From NCBI GenBank assembly GCA_963969345.1, contig OZ017767.1, forward strand, positions 10,174,471-10,238,470: a DNA stretch of 64,000 bases, written 5' to 3'. Positions within the stretch are counted from its first letter, which is position 1. The number at the start of each line of letters is the position of its first letter. The stretch is from Turbatrix aceti (Eukaryota; Nematoda; Chromadorea; Rhabditida; Panagrolaimidae). The notes under the pieces were generated by a model, which worked only from the letters and a program-made list of their open reading frames with translations, did not search any database and was not told the DNA's origin. Both the position numbers and the translations under genes were made by a program. Shown piece after piece: positions 12,853 through 23,931 of this stretch.

Positions 12853-14592
12853 ATGAAAACGATGCGTGCACCATTGCTGCTAATATGGTGCTGCCTTCTG
12901 GAACTCGAAGGATTCAAGATTCTGGTCTACAGTCCTACAATCAGTAGAAGTCACATGATTTCCAACGCTAGAATTGCTAATACACTAACTGAGGCTGGTC
13001 ATAATGTGGTAAGATTTTTTTTGATCTAAAAACATTTTTAAAGTTCACGTGCATGTAAAAAATTTAGACCCTCCTAGAAGCAGAATACCTCGAACCATCC
13101 AGCTCCGTCAAAAACAAACTCCATGCGCACAGAATCGTTCTGACAAATTTTACAAAAAATCGTTACGATCACATTTTGCGTGGCATGAATGACATGTTCT
13201 TCGCACCAGATCCGGGACTTATTCGTTCTATATTTCGTCCCGAAATTCCGTTTTTTGTCGAGATAGCCAACAGTTGTGATGGTAAGTAAAATAACTGAAG
13301 CACTGACAAAGTTTGTATAAAAAAATTTAGAAATGTTCCAAAACTACAAAGAATTTTTCCTATCTCTCCGAGAAGACAAATTTGATATTTTTATGACGGA
13401 ACAAATGGACAACTGTGGTCCGGCGATTAAGCACATCATCCAAGCTAAATCCCTAATTTGGATATCGAGTCACGCTCTCGGAGAATACATGGGAACCCTT
13501 CTGGGTGTTCACGCTCCTTCCAGCTTTATCCCATCGGGGGCAACATTTTATCCGGATGTGAGTGACAACATGACGTTCTACCAAAGAAGCCGGAATCTCA
13601 TCGAGCACTATCAAAATCATCGTATATTTGGCCTTTACTTCGATAGAGCTGACGCTGTGGTTCGGAAGCATTTTGGACAGAACTTCCCATCGGTGAAGAC
13701 AATACTGCAAGATCTGGCTCTGATATTTGTGCTCGCAGATGAATTTTTATCATTCCCGAGGCCAATACTGCACAACATGGTCTACATCGGAGGCAGTGGT
13801 ATGGAAGCCGTCAAACAGGAACTTACGGAGCCATACTTGTCCTAGATGAAGAAAGGCGCCAAAGGAGTTGTATTTTTCTCCATGGGATCAGTCACAAAAA
13901 CCACACTCCTGCCAACAGCTTTTAAGAAAAACGTCATCAAAGCAATGTCAGCGCTGTCAGATTATCACTTTCTAGTCAAAGTCGATGAGGGTGACACTGA
14001 ATTTGCTGATCTCGCAACAGCATCCAACATCAAAATTGTTCACTGGGTCCCGCAACCTGCACTTCTCGCTCATGATCGCCTGAAGCTGTTTATCACCCAC
14101 GGCGGGTACAACAGTCTTCTCGAAACCGTTCACGCGGGAAAACCCGTCATCCTGCTGCCCTTCTTTGCCGATCAGTGGACCAACGGACGCTTGGCTGAGA
14201 GAAATAAGTTCGGCAGGGTCTTCAACAAACGACAGCTTCTTGAGTCATCCGAAGAATTCAAGTCTTTGTTGATGGACGTATTGGAGAACCCATCTCTGCA
14301 AGAACACGTGCTCCGAATCAGAAGGCTGATCCAAACAAAACCAACTTCTGGAACGCAACGATTGATTTCCTACACCCAATTTGTCGGAGAAAACATGGAA
14401 TTACCGGAGCTTCACGTTTCTGGCAGAAAGTTGTCTACCGTTGTCTACCACAATTTGGACATTATAACACTTGTTATTTTGGCATTGTCAGTGTCTGCTG
14501 GGGTGGTTTTCACTGGTGCCTATGTAGTAGTTCGTTGGCTATTGCGACGTTTACGGACTGTTTTGGGACAAAAGGGAATTAAAAAAGATTAA
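12853..14592 (+). pseudogene. UDP-glycosyltransferase copy 2 with an in-frame nonsense codon
   Basis: Exons 12853-13008, 13068-13281 and 13331-14592 align throughout with copy 1, including signal peptide, SHM histidine, donor-binding signature and terminal membrane helix. The reading frame is preserved end to end except for one TAG at 13843-13845, where copies 1 and 3 read GAG (Glu in LSEMKKGAKG). Translation would stop after the acceptor-binding half, before the UDP-sugar binding domain and the membrane anchor. All splice sites look functional and there are no other lesions, so inactivation is recent, or the stop is a polymorphism or sequencing error. A readthrough product is formally possible. 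AATAAA lies at 14595. Confidence 0.88.
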
Positions 14593-15228
14593 CAAATAAA
14601 CTGTGCCCCTATTTGAACAATTTTATGTATGTGACAGTGCTGATAAAAAGAGAATGGAAACTGTTGTTGTAAAAGCTCATTTATTTTTTTAAGTTCAGAA
14701 GATGCTTTTGTTTTTTAAGCAAAATTTTATACAATTTTTTTCTTGTGTTTTGTTTGATCACATTTTTGTGCATAACCGTTGTCATGCTCTTATTTTAACA
14801 GACACAACCACAAAGCATCAGTTTTTTAACATTTTACTGTTACAACTAACTTTCTTTACAATTACGTTCATAGAATGCTTAGTAACGATCGTAAATGTTA
14901 CTACGTTGCTTGGCATCAAAATAATGATATGCATATACTACAAAGAAAACTATTTTCTGTGTTATTCTATTTTCTTTATTTGTTGTGGCTTCTTCATTTC
15001 TGTCGCTCGTTTTCAGGTCATTCTATTTTTTAACGAGAAAACCAAATGGCATAAAAGTTTGTCTCCAATGATTTCACTATTAGAAACAGACTTTCTTTTC
15101 TTTTTATTAACGTAAAATGCGTAGCAACGATCGCAACTGTAGCCATGTTGCTACGAATTCAAATAATTTGATATGAACACTGTATACATAGTTTCCGCTT
15201 TTTAAGAAACGCGTCATTCTGCAATAAA
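14593..15228. other. Intergenic spacer; upstream flank of PAN/lectin copy A
   Basis: The last ~150 bp (GTAGCAACGATCG..., ...ATACATAGTTTCCGC) is nearly identical to the flank before PAN copy B at 20240-20356. The long AT-driven open frame at 14702-15115 has no splice or family support. Confidence 0.6.
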
Positions 15229-17660
15229 ATGTCTTACCAGATTATATCTATATTTACTATTCTGTCGTTGCAAGTTGTTTTTTACTTATGTACACCCCTT
15301 AACTTTTATCAGTTACAAGGCTAAAGGGGGGGCCCCCTACGGGGGCCCCAGGAAGGGAAAAGGAAGGAAGGGGAAGGCAAGGTAAAGGTATCAAGGAAGG
15401 ATCAGAAGGATCGTAAAATCGAAAAGGATCGTTTATCGTTTTGTTGTTTATTTTCTTTTTGCCCGTTTTTCGTTTATCTTTTGCCGATCATAATTTTACC
15501 GATAGAAAATAATTATTTTTTGTTATTATCTTTTAGAATAACCGATAATTTGCATATTATCAAAATCAGATCAAATACATATAATCGTTTTTTGACCCGC
15601 TTTAAAAATATTGGAATACATAAATACAATGGGGGCCCCTTTGGGGCCCCATGTAATTTGTTTGACGCTTTTGTAAAACATAAGTAATAATGTTGCTTTT
15701 CAATATCGCGCATCTTTCGCCATCGCCTAATAAATCCTCGCCCGCTGCAATCGCTTATTGACCCGTTTCAAAGCATAACACCAAACACAAAAAAATATTC
15801 AAAGAATATGTACTAACACTAACACTGGGGCCCAGGAAAAATAGCAATTTAACAAAAATCATAAAATTATGTGATACATAAATCATCAAAATTAATAACA
15901 ACAATCTCTTGTTTTGCCATCTTTCGCCATCACCCAATCGCCCACTGTCACCGCCGTTGCGGTTCTCTCGACTGATGGCATGTGCGCCGTCCGTCTCTGC
16001 ACCCGCTGTCTGTTCCGCCCACTCACCATGGATTTCATTTTCTGAGAGATCAAAAAATTGAATTATTCAAATTAATTTTTAAAATGTTGAAAAAATGTTT
16101 TTCATACGCAGCAAAAAATGTCAATGCTATTGATATCACATTTGCCCCTACCCCAGTATCTAGCAAAAATTATTTTTTTTAAAATCAAAAATTCAAATTT
16201 GTTCATTTTTGATTTTTGATTGTCAAATGACCCATCATTATGATTGCCTATTTCCGAGGAATTCAAAAATATTTTTTTCAACATTTTTAAAATTAATTTA
16301 ACAGAATCATTTTTTTGTCTTACGCAATCGTCCTTGCGCTATCGCTCGCTCGCTCACACTCACCCACTTGACCCTGCGCGCCGCCTCCTCCCTCTATCGC
16401 GCTTTCGCCATTGACTATTTTGACAATTATGATAAAGCGTGCATTATCTTTTTCAAATCAATGGCTCCGGACCTAATGGCCCGCCAAACCGTTATCAGCG
16501 TAAAATTTGGATTTTATCGAATATACATACCGTAAAATTAAAATTGTGTCTTTGTAAAAACACCTTACTATATAGAGAGGTAAACTTGGAGTCACTGTTC
16601 AGGGAACTACACTTCTAAACTTAACAGATGTTTCTGATGATTTGGCATGCGCTGAAGAATGCGTCGAATATGTCGGAAACCTAACATGCACATCATTTTG
16701 GTATTACGAAAACGAATGTCTGCTTATTGGCATGATAAGAAATTTGATTTCATCTTCAAAAAGTTGTAACTTTTACATACGAAATTACAAATCGGCTTGG
16801 GTAAAAACGACATACAATCCGTTGATGCCTTTGATCATTGGAAATGGTTTGTTGATTGGAAATGGATGAATATTTCGTTGAACTTTTTTTAGCTTGGCTT
16901 ACTGACGATGACGAATGCCCTGATGGATACCAACCTCATTTAAACGATCAATATTTCTGTTTTACACATTTACTTGACGTGCGTGCGTTCATTTTTCGGT
17001 CTATAAAAAACATAATAAGTTTAGGCTACGGAATGCGCAGAATATCCTCCCGCAGTAAAATCAATTTTCTATGCAGCAAACAATACTTGCGTTGTTTTTC
17101 TTCGTAAAAAAGCGTGTCCTACAGGTGGACTCTTATTTACCGATCTTGAACCGTTGGGTACAAAAAACAACACATATGTATGCTGGAATGCTTTAAAGAT
17201 AACAACTCTAAACACATCCGTGCCTATGGGCATTGTTGCATGGGACTTGTGTGAAGCTGCCTTCAATTGGAGCCCATATACTGTAAAGATTGTAACAGAT
17301 GCTTATTATACAACAAACGATTTGAGATCTCGTTTGGGAAGTAAGTTTATATTTATAATCTCTATATTTATAATCTCGGGGTTCCAATTTAAATACAAAA
17401 ATAAATTTTTAGTCAGAAATACGTATTACGTTTTTGGAATGTACGTACCTGTCAACACAACATATGTAAGTTATAAAGATATAGTATTTCCTAACGGTTT
17501 TGGTATTTCGTACAGTAACCTGACTGTAACGCCAAAGCCTGGAGACTCTGTTTATGTTGGCCCTTATTCAAATAACTGGTTGGTCGGCACAATGACTCAA
17601 ACAATGATAAAAACCGGATTATACACAACCTGCTGGGGAACTATTGCTGAGTTTTACTGA
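15229..17660 (+). pseudogene. PAN/C-type-lectin-like secreted protein, copy A, interrupted in exon 1
   Basis: Homologous to the intact copy C at 22220-23379. The start codon and signal peptide segment are at 15229-15316. The reading frame is then broken by a 1.27 kb insertion (15317-16585), and the homologous sequence resumes at 16586. Downstream exons keep their splice sites: a GTTTGT donor after GGAAATG, exon resuming at CTTGGCTTACTGACG, an exon beginning GCTACGGAATGCGC, and a final exon ending WGTIAEFY. Cys pattern and glycosylation sites match the other copies. Downstream exons are undamaged, so the insertion is young, or a truncated product from a later start could persist. No splice donor lies at the left junction, so the insert is not a plausible intron. 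Confidence 0.82.
15317..16585. mobile_element. 1.27 kb insertion with GGGGCCCC palindromes
   Basis: Defined by comparing copy A with copies B and C, where CAGTTAC is followed directly by TCGGAGTCACTG. The insert carries palindromic G5C4-type blocks at 15326-15349 and 15631-15650 and a partial one near 15826. Internal near-repeats include TTGACCCG(C/T)TT and CTTTCGCCATC. I see no transposase frame, terminal inverted repeat or clear target duplication, so the class is unknown. Confidence 0.75.
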
Positions 17661-18161
17661 TTAATTGACAGTATTGTATATATTATTTATATTACTGAAG
17701 AACTGTTAAAGTATATTTGAATTAACGATACAATAAATTTGTAAATTTACAATAACTTGCAATCAGGGTTGATCGAACAGCCCGTTTTTTTGTTCGCGAA
17801 CGAAAACGAACATTCGCTAAATTTTGGTGGTTGTTGTAGGTCTGACACAAACAGAGAGGAAACAGAGAGAAGCAAACGAATTTGTGCAGTAAACACAAAA
17901 CCCGCCACATTCTCCGATGCTGTCGCGATCTTCTGTCATCGCGCTTCGCCCAGAGTCTGCCACAAAGCGTAAGTTACAATTTGTAGTAGTATGTGCCTGA
18001 CAACAGTTTTTTTTAGTTCCCACTTCATTATCAAATCAATTACATGACTACAACGCAACGCACGCAAATCGCACATGTTTGAACCCACAAAATTGATGAC
18101 GCTTGCGATCGTTTAAAAGAGCCTAATTCCATCACATTGTTGCACTTTGGTAAATACGAGC
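17661..18161. other. Intergenic spacer before UGT copy 3
   Basis: Contains a TTCGCGAA palindrome block (TTGTTCGCGAACGAAAACGA) near 17790 similar to sequences at 38870-39105. No coding exon supported. Confidence 0.5.
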
Positions 18162-19905
18162 ATGTGGCGGGTACTCTTGTTGACACTATGTTGCAGCCTT
18201 CTGGGGTTAGAAGCTTTTAAGATTCTAGTCTACAGTCCGACGATTAGCAAGAGTCATATGTTGTCCAATGCACGGATTGCTAATGTACTTGTCGATGCCG
18301 GTCACAATGTGGTAAGTAGTTTTTTTGGAAAAATCACATTTTTATTCACATTCATAAATTTAGACACTCCTAGAAGCGGAGTACATCGTTCCATCCAGCG
18401 CCTTAAAAAACGACATCCAAGCTAACAGAATAATTCTATCCAATATAACGCGAAATCGTTTTGATCCCATTTTGCGTGGCATGAATGAAATGTTCTTTTC
18501 ACAAAATCCAGGATTTTGGGGTTCGGTTGTTCGAGACGAAATACCATTTTTGGTTAAGGTTACCGAAAGTTGTGATGGTAAGTTACATATAACTAACTGA
18601 TATTTGTCAAACGTTTTTTTATTAAATTAAAAAAAATTTCAGAAATGTTTCAAAACTACAGAGACTTTTTCCTATCTCTCCGAGAAGACAAATTTGATAT
18701 TTTTATGACGGAACAAATGGACAACTGTGGTCCGGCGATTAAGCACATTGTTCAGGCAAAGTCACTTATTTGGATTTCGAGTACTCCCCTTATCGAGTAC
18801 ATGGGGACACTTTTGGGTGTCCATGCCCCTCCAAGCTTTATCCCATCGGCTGTGACGTCATATCCAGATGTGAGTGACGACATGACCCTCTACCAGCGAA
18901 GTCGAAATATTCTGGAGCATTTCAACAACCATCACATCATGGATTTGTACTTTGAAAGAACCGATGCTGTGGTACGGAAGCATTTTGGACAGAGACTTTC
19001 CATCGGTGAAGGCAATACTGCAAGATCTGGCTCTGATATTTGTGCTCGCAGATGAATTTTTATCATTCCCGAGGCCAATACTGCACAACATGGTCTACAT
19101 CGGAGGCAGTGGTATGGAAGCCGTCAAACAGGAACTTACAGAACCATACTTGTCCGAGATGAAGAAAGGCGCCAAAGGAGTTGTATTTTTCTCCATGGGA
19201 TCAGTCACAAAAACCACACTCCTGCCAACTGTTTTTAAGAAAAACGTCATCAAAGCAATGTCAGGGCTGTCAGATTATCACTTTCTAGTCAAAGTCGACG
19301 CGGGGGACACTGAATTTGCTGATCTCGCAACAACATCCAACATCAAAATTGTTCACTGGGTCCCGCAACCTGCACTTCTCGCTCATGATCGCCTGAAGCT
19401 GTTTATCACTCACGGCGGGTACAACAGTCTTCTCGAAACCGTTCACGCGGGAAAACCCGTCATCCTGCTGCCCTTCTTTGCCGATCAGTGGACCAACGGA
19501 CGCTTGGCTGAGAGAAATAAGTTCGGCAGGGTCTTCAACAAACGACAGCTTCTCGAGTCATCCGAAGAATTCAAGTCTTTGTTGATGGACGTATTGGAGA
19601 ACCCATCTCTGCAAGAACACGTGCTCCGAATCAGAAGGCTGATCCAAACAAAACCAACTTCTGGAACGCAACGATTGATTTCCTACACCCAATTTGTCGG
19701 AGAAAACATGGAATTACCGGAGCTTCACGTTTCCGGCAGAAAGTTGTCCACCGTTGTTTACCACAATTTGGATATCATTGCACTTGTTATTTTGGCATTG
19801 TCTGCCGTAGTCGGGGTGGTTATCGTTGTAGGAATTGGAATTGGTCGTTCGCTGTTGAAACTGTCATCAATCGTTTTGGGTCCAAAAATTTTAAAAAAGG
19901 ATTGA
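18162..19905 (+). pseudogene. UDP-glycosyltransferase copy 3 with a 1-nt frameshift
   Basis: Exons 18162-18311, 18364-18577 and 18643-19905 match copies 1 and 2. In the third exon the sequence reads GGACAGAGACTTTCC at about 18987-19001, where copy 1 has GGACAAGACTTTCC. The extra base shifts the frame, and the shifted frame ends at 19055. After the shift the second frame stays open to 19905 and encodes the remaining UGT signature and membrane helix with almost no differences from copy 1. Everything else, including signal peptide, SHM histidine and splice sites, looks intact. This is either a very recent pseudogene or an assembly/sequencing error. AATAAA follows near 19958. Confidence 0.86.
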
Positions 19906-20356
19906 AAAGAAACAGTAGGATGTGTTCAAATTCCGATAAATGAATTAAATATTTTGAAATAAACTTATTATTTAATGATTTATTTTTTTTCCGTTACAGG
20001 GGCATAACGAATGAGTAAAATTTGACAATTTTCAGTCGTACATGTACGTTGCTGTGAGGCCTAAAACTCTGAAAAAAGGCTTTTTATTTTTTTTATTGTC
20101 TTTTTGCCCTTACTATGTGTTTTGTTCAAAGAACTTACTACACCATTATCAAAATCCATGCAATTTTATTTTAAAGTGAAAACCAAGGAGTCCATATCTA
20201 ATGATTTCACTATTAGAAACAGACTTTTTTTTTATTAATGTAAAATGCGTAGCAACGATCGAAAATGTAACCATGTTACTAGGAATTCAAATAATTTGAT
20301 ATGAACACTGTATACATAGTTTCCGCTTTTTAAGAAACGCGTCATTCTGCAATAAA
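19906..20356. other. Intergenic spacer; duplicated flank of PAN copy B
   Basis: Shares blocks with the flank of copy A (ATTTCACTATTAGAAACAGA and ACTGTATACATAGTTTCCGC), showing that UGT and PAN genes were duplicated together as a unit. Confidence 0.65.
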
Positions 20357-21673
20357 ATGTCTTACCAGATTATATCTATATTTACTATTCTGTCATTGCA
20401 AGTTGTTTTTTATTCATGTACACCCCTGAACTTTTATCAGTTACTCGGAGTCACTGTTCAGGGAACTACACTTCTAAACTTAACAGATGTTTCTGATGAT
20501 TTGGCATGCGCTGAAGAATGCGTCGAATATGTTGGAAATCTAACATGCACATCATTTTGGTATTACGAAAACGAATGTCTGCTTATTGGCATGATTAGAA
20601 ATCTGATTTTATCATCAAAAACATGTAATTATTACATACGAAATTACAAATCGGCTTGGGTAAAAACGACGTACAATCCGTTGATGCCACTGATCATTGG
20701 AAATGGTTTGTTGATTGGAAATGGATAAATATAATATCGTTTTTAAAATGTTTTTAGCTTGGCTAACAGACGATGACGAATGTCCTGATGGATATGAACC
20801 TCATTTAACGGAACAATATTTTTGTTATACCACTCTGCTAACTGTAAGCTCCTTTTCTGTTTTATTTGACCTATATATCAATATTTATTTAGGCTGCACA
20901 ATGTGCAGAAGAACTCAGGGTGCACGTATCGCAAAGACATCCGTTCCGGATGGGCCCCTCTACGTACGAGTCGCCATCATCATCTTCATCACCTTCTGAC
21001 TGTTCATTGTAGTGTTGTATGTATGATATGGTGCGTACGAGTTAGAGAATAAATGAAAATGAAAAAAAAATGTGCAGAATATCCCCCTGCAATAAAAACA
21101 TTGTATAATGTTAAAAGAAATTATTGCACAGTTTATCCACGTTTTAAAGCGTGTCCTACAGGCGGACTCTTGTATACAGATCTTGAACCGTCGGCAATAA
21201 AAAACAACACTTGGGTATGTTGGAATGCTTTAAAGATAATAACTCTGAACACATCCGTGCCGATGGCCGTCGTTGCTTGGGACTTGTGTGAAGCTGCGTT
21301 CAATTGGAGCCCATATACTGTAAATATTGTAACAGATGCTTATTATACGACAAACGTTTTGCGATCTTATTTGGGAAGTAAGTTATGCACTGTGATTTTA
21401 AATTTTATGTTTGATAAATTTTCAGTAAGAAATACGTATTACGTTTTTGGAATGTACGTACCTGTCAACACAACATATGTCAGTTATAAGGATATAGTAT
21501 TTCCAAACGGTGCTGGTATTTCGTACAGTAACCTGACTGTGACACCGAAGCCTGGGGACTCTGTATATGTCGGTCCCTATACAAATGATTGGTCAGTTGG
21601 CACAATGACTCAGACAATGATTAACACCGGGTTGTACACAATCTGTTGGGGAACTATTGCAGAATTTTACTGA
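20357..21673 (+). pseudogene. PAN/C-type-lectin-like secreted protein, copy B, broken by a small retroposed insertion
   Basis: Exons 20357-20705, 20758-20843, 20893-21377 (containing the insertion) and 21426-21673 parallel the intact copy C. The third exon is interrupted by 158 bp (20911-21068) bringing stop codons soon after the junction. The flanking AATGTGCAGAA is present on both sides, at 20900-20910 and 21069-21079, as expected for a target-site duplication. Outside the insertion the frame, cysteines and splice sites are undamaged. Confidence 0.86.
20911..21068 (+). mobile_element. Retroposed fragment with A-rich tail and 11-bp target duplication
   Basis: The insert ends AATGAAAATGAAAAAAAA and is flanked by direct repeats AATGTGCAGAA. 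An A-rich 3' end plus a duplicated target is the signature of target-primed reverse transcription, so it is a SINE or a 5'-truncated LINE 3' end. The body has moderate GC and no tRNA-like A/B boxes that I can identify. Confidence 0.82.
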
Positions 21674-22219
21674 TGTTAAAAAACTTGCATGACATTTACT
21701 TCAAAATAAATTGTTTTTTATGTAACTTAACGTTTTGTAATATCTGCTATATATCACTTATTCATGTAGAAAGAGTATTTTAGCTTAAAGCGCAGGACCT
21801 AGAGTTCATGCAAAAGATGTGAAAAAAAATACAACAGTGATAATAAAACACTTGAAAAAATTTGTTAGCTTTTTTTGTAATCCTATATGAAAGAGCAAAT
21901 ATTGAAAGCAAATCGTTGTGACGTCAAGCATAATCTTAAAAACCTCTTTATTGCCATTGTCTGTAACAATTTTGTTCAACGAAGGCATCATTGCTAGGAA
22001 CAATACTATACTTTTACAGAAAAAAATACATTTCCTTGGTATTTGTATCCAATGCTTTCTTTATTCGTTTCTTTGTTGTAAAATGCATAGCAATGAACGT
22101 AAATGTAACCATGTTGCCAAGCATCTATATATTTAATTTGACCTGTATGAATACAAGAGATATTGTATCTATAAGAATTTTATGTATTTTTAAGAAAGCT
22201 TCTATAATATTTTTTTTAA
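21674..22219. other. Intergenic spacer between PAN copies B and C
   Basis: AT-rich. A block near 22076-22130 (GTAAAATGCATAGCAATGAA..., ...CATGTTGCCAAGCATC) is a diverged version of the flank before copies A and B. No gene seen. Confidence 0.55.
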
Positions 22220-23379
22220 ATGTCTTCTTTTTTATTTCCGTCGATAGTTTTTATTCTGTCGTTGCAAGTTGTTTTGTACTCATGTACACCCCTTAACTTT
22301 TATCAGTTACTCGGAGTCACTGTTCAGGGAACTACACTTCTAAACTTAACAGATGTTTCTGATGATTTGGCATGCGCTGAAGAATGCGTCGAATATGTTG
22401 GAAACCTAACATGCACATCATTTTGGTATTACGAAAACGAATGTCTGCTTATTGGCATGATTAGAAATCTGATTTTATCATCAAAAACATGTAATTATTA
22501 CATACGAAATTACAAATCGGCTTGGGTAAAAACGACGTACAATCCGTTGATGCCATTGATCATTGGAAATGGTTTGTTGATTGGAAATGGATAAATATAA
22601 TATTGTTTTTAAAATGTTTTTAGCTTGGCTAACAGACGATGACGAATGCCCGGATGGATATCAATCTCATTATAACGAACAATATTTCTGTGTTACACGT
22701 TTACTTGACGTGCGTTCATTTTTCAGTTTATAAAAAACCATACTTTATGTATTTAGGCTACGGAATGCGCAGAATATCCTCCCGCAGTAAAATCAATTTA
22801 TTATACGGCAAACGATACTTGCGTTGTTTTTCTTCGTAAAAAAGCGTGTCCTACAGGTGGACTTTTGTATACAGATCTTGAACCGTCGGCTACAAAAAAC
22901 AACACTTGGGTATGTTGGAATGCTTTAAAGATAATAACTCTGAACACATCCGTGCCGATGGCCGTCGTTGCTTGGGACTTGTGTGAAGCTGCGTTCAATT
23001 GGAGCCCATATACTGTAAATATTGTAACAGATGCTTATTATACGACAAACGTTTTGCGATCTTATTTGGGAAGTAAGTTTAGCCCTATATAATCTCAGGG
23101 TTCCAATTTAAATATAAAAATAAATTTTTAGTCAGAAATACGTATTACGTTTTTGGAATGTACGTACCTGTCAACACAACATATATCAACTATAAAGATA
23201 TAGTATTTCCTAACGGTTTTGGTATTTCGTACAGTAACCTGACTGTAACACCAAAACCGGGGGACTCGGTTTATGTCGGTCCCTATACAAATGATTGGTC
23301 AGTTGGCACAATGACTCAGACAATGATTGACACCGGGTTGTACACAATCTGCTGGGGGACTATTGCTGAATACTACTGA
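22220..23379 (+). CDS. PAN-like plus C-type-lectin-like secreted protein, copy C, intact
   Basis: Exons 22220-22571, 22624-22709, 22757-23072 and 23132-23379 join in phase to 333 residues. A signal peptide (FLFPSIVFILSLQVVLYSC) precedes an N-terminal domain with the pattern C-x3-C-x8-C-x9-C (ACAEECVEY, LTCTSFWYYENECLL), like the PAN_3/CW modules that precede C-type lectin domains in nematode proteins. The rest, from DDDECPDGYQ to CWGTIAEYY, resembles a degenerate C-type lectin fold (YVFGMY, DIVFPNG, YSNLTVTPKPGDSVYVGP, WSVGTMTQT), with some canonical cysteines replaced. Several N-x-T/S sites suggest glycosylation. It is probably secreted; ligand unknown. The intron-1 donor is GTTTGT. It is the only copy of three without a disabling insertion. 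Confidence 0.85.
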
Positions 23380-23417
23380 ATCAAAACAGTCAAGTGATTA
23401 TTTAATGTATAAGATGT

Positions 23418-23425
<8 letters not shown>

Positions 23426-23453
<28 letters not shown>

Positions 23454-23606
23454 AAAACCAGACCACAGCAACGATGGGAAGAAGAAATCGCGACCAAAAC
23501 GAATCGAGACATTTACACCTACGTGGACATCATTTGTGCCTCCTAACATCTGGTCTAATGATAACTAACCACTGAGTAATGGTGAAATAAATAAATAAAT
23601 AAATAA
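23426..23606 (+). mobile_element. 5'-truncated non-LTR retrotransposon 3' end with (AAAT)n tail
   Basis: Flanked by ATGTAATTAAAA at 23414-23425 and again at 23607-23618, a 12-bp target duplication. The body encodes a tail RPQQRWEEEIATKTNRDIY ending in a stop at about 23545, like the RPxxRWxD/E terminus of RTE/pol-type ORF2 proteins. It finishes with an AAATAAATAAAT tract. A run of about 30 A residues at the 5' side is unexplained. The insertion lies just behind the stop of PAN copy C and may alter its 3' end. Confidence 0.75.
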
Positions 23607-23931
23607 ATGTAATTAAAATGTTTTTTTTGATTAAAAGTATCGTTAATCTTATTTATAATATATGTATATTTACAGCATGATAGAAGGCCGGAACACAAAT
23701 AAACTTATTGGCATACACAGAAAATTTGTTAACTTACATGGCTCAAACTGATTTTAATGATAAAACATTGGAGGCTCAAACTGTTAAAACTACGAGGAAC
23801 ATTTACTACGTCACAAACGTATGATGTTTGTGATATGTATGTGACGTTTTGTGAACTTTGTCAGACTTTGGTTTCTTGTCAATATTTGTATGCGATAAAG
23901 TCATTCAACACTCTCTTCCTCTGCAAAAGCA

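Noticed and set aside
14702..15115. 137-codon Phe/Ile-rich open frame
   Set aside because: AT-rich composition alone yields hydrophobic codons; there is no homologue at the equivalent place in the duplicated flank and no gene context.
16586..16600. The 1.27 kb insert of PAN copy A as a genuine intron
   Set aside because: No GT donor at the left border, and the sister copies read straight across the position without a gap.
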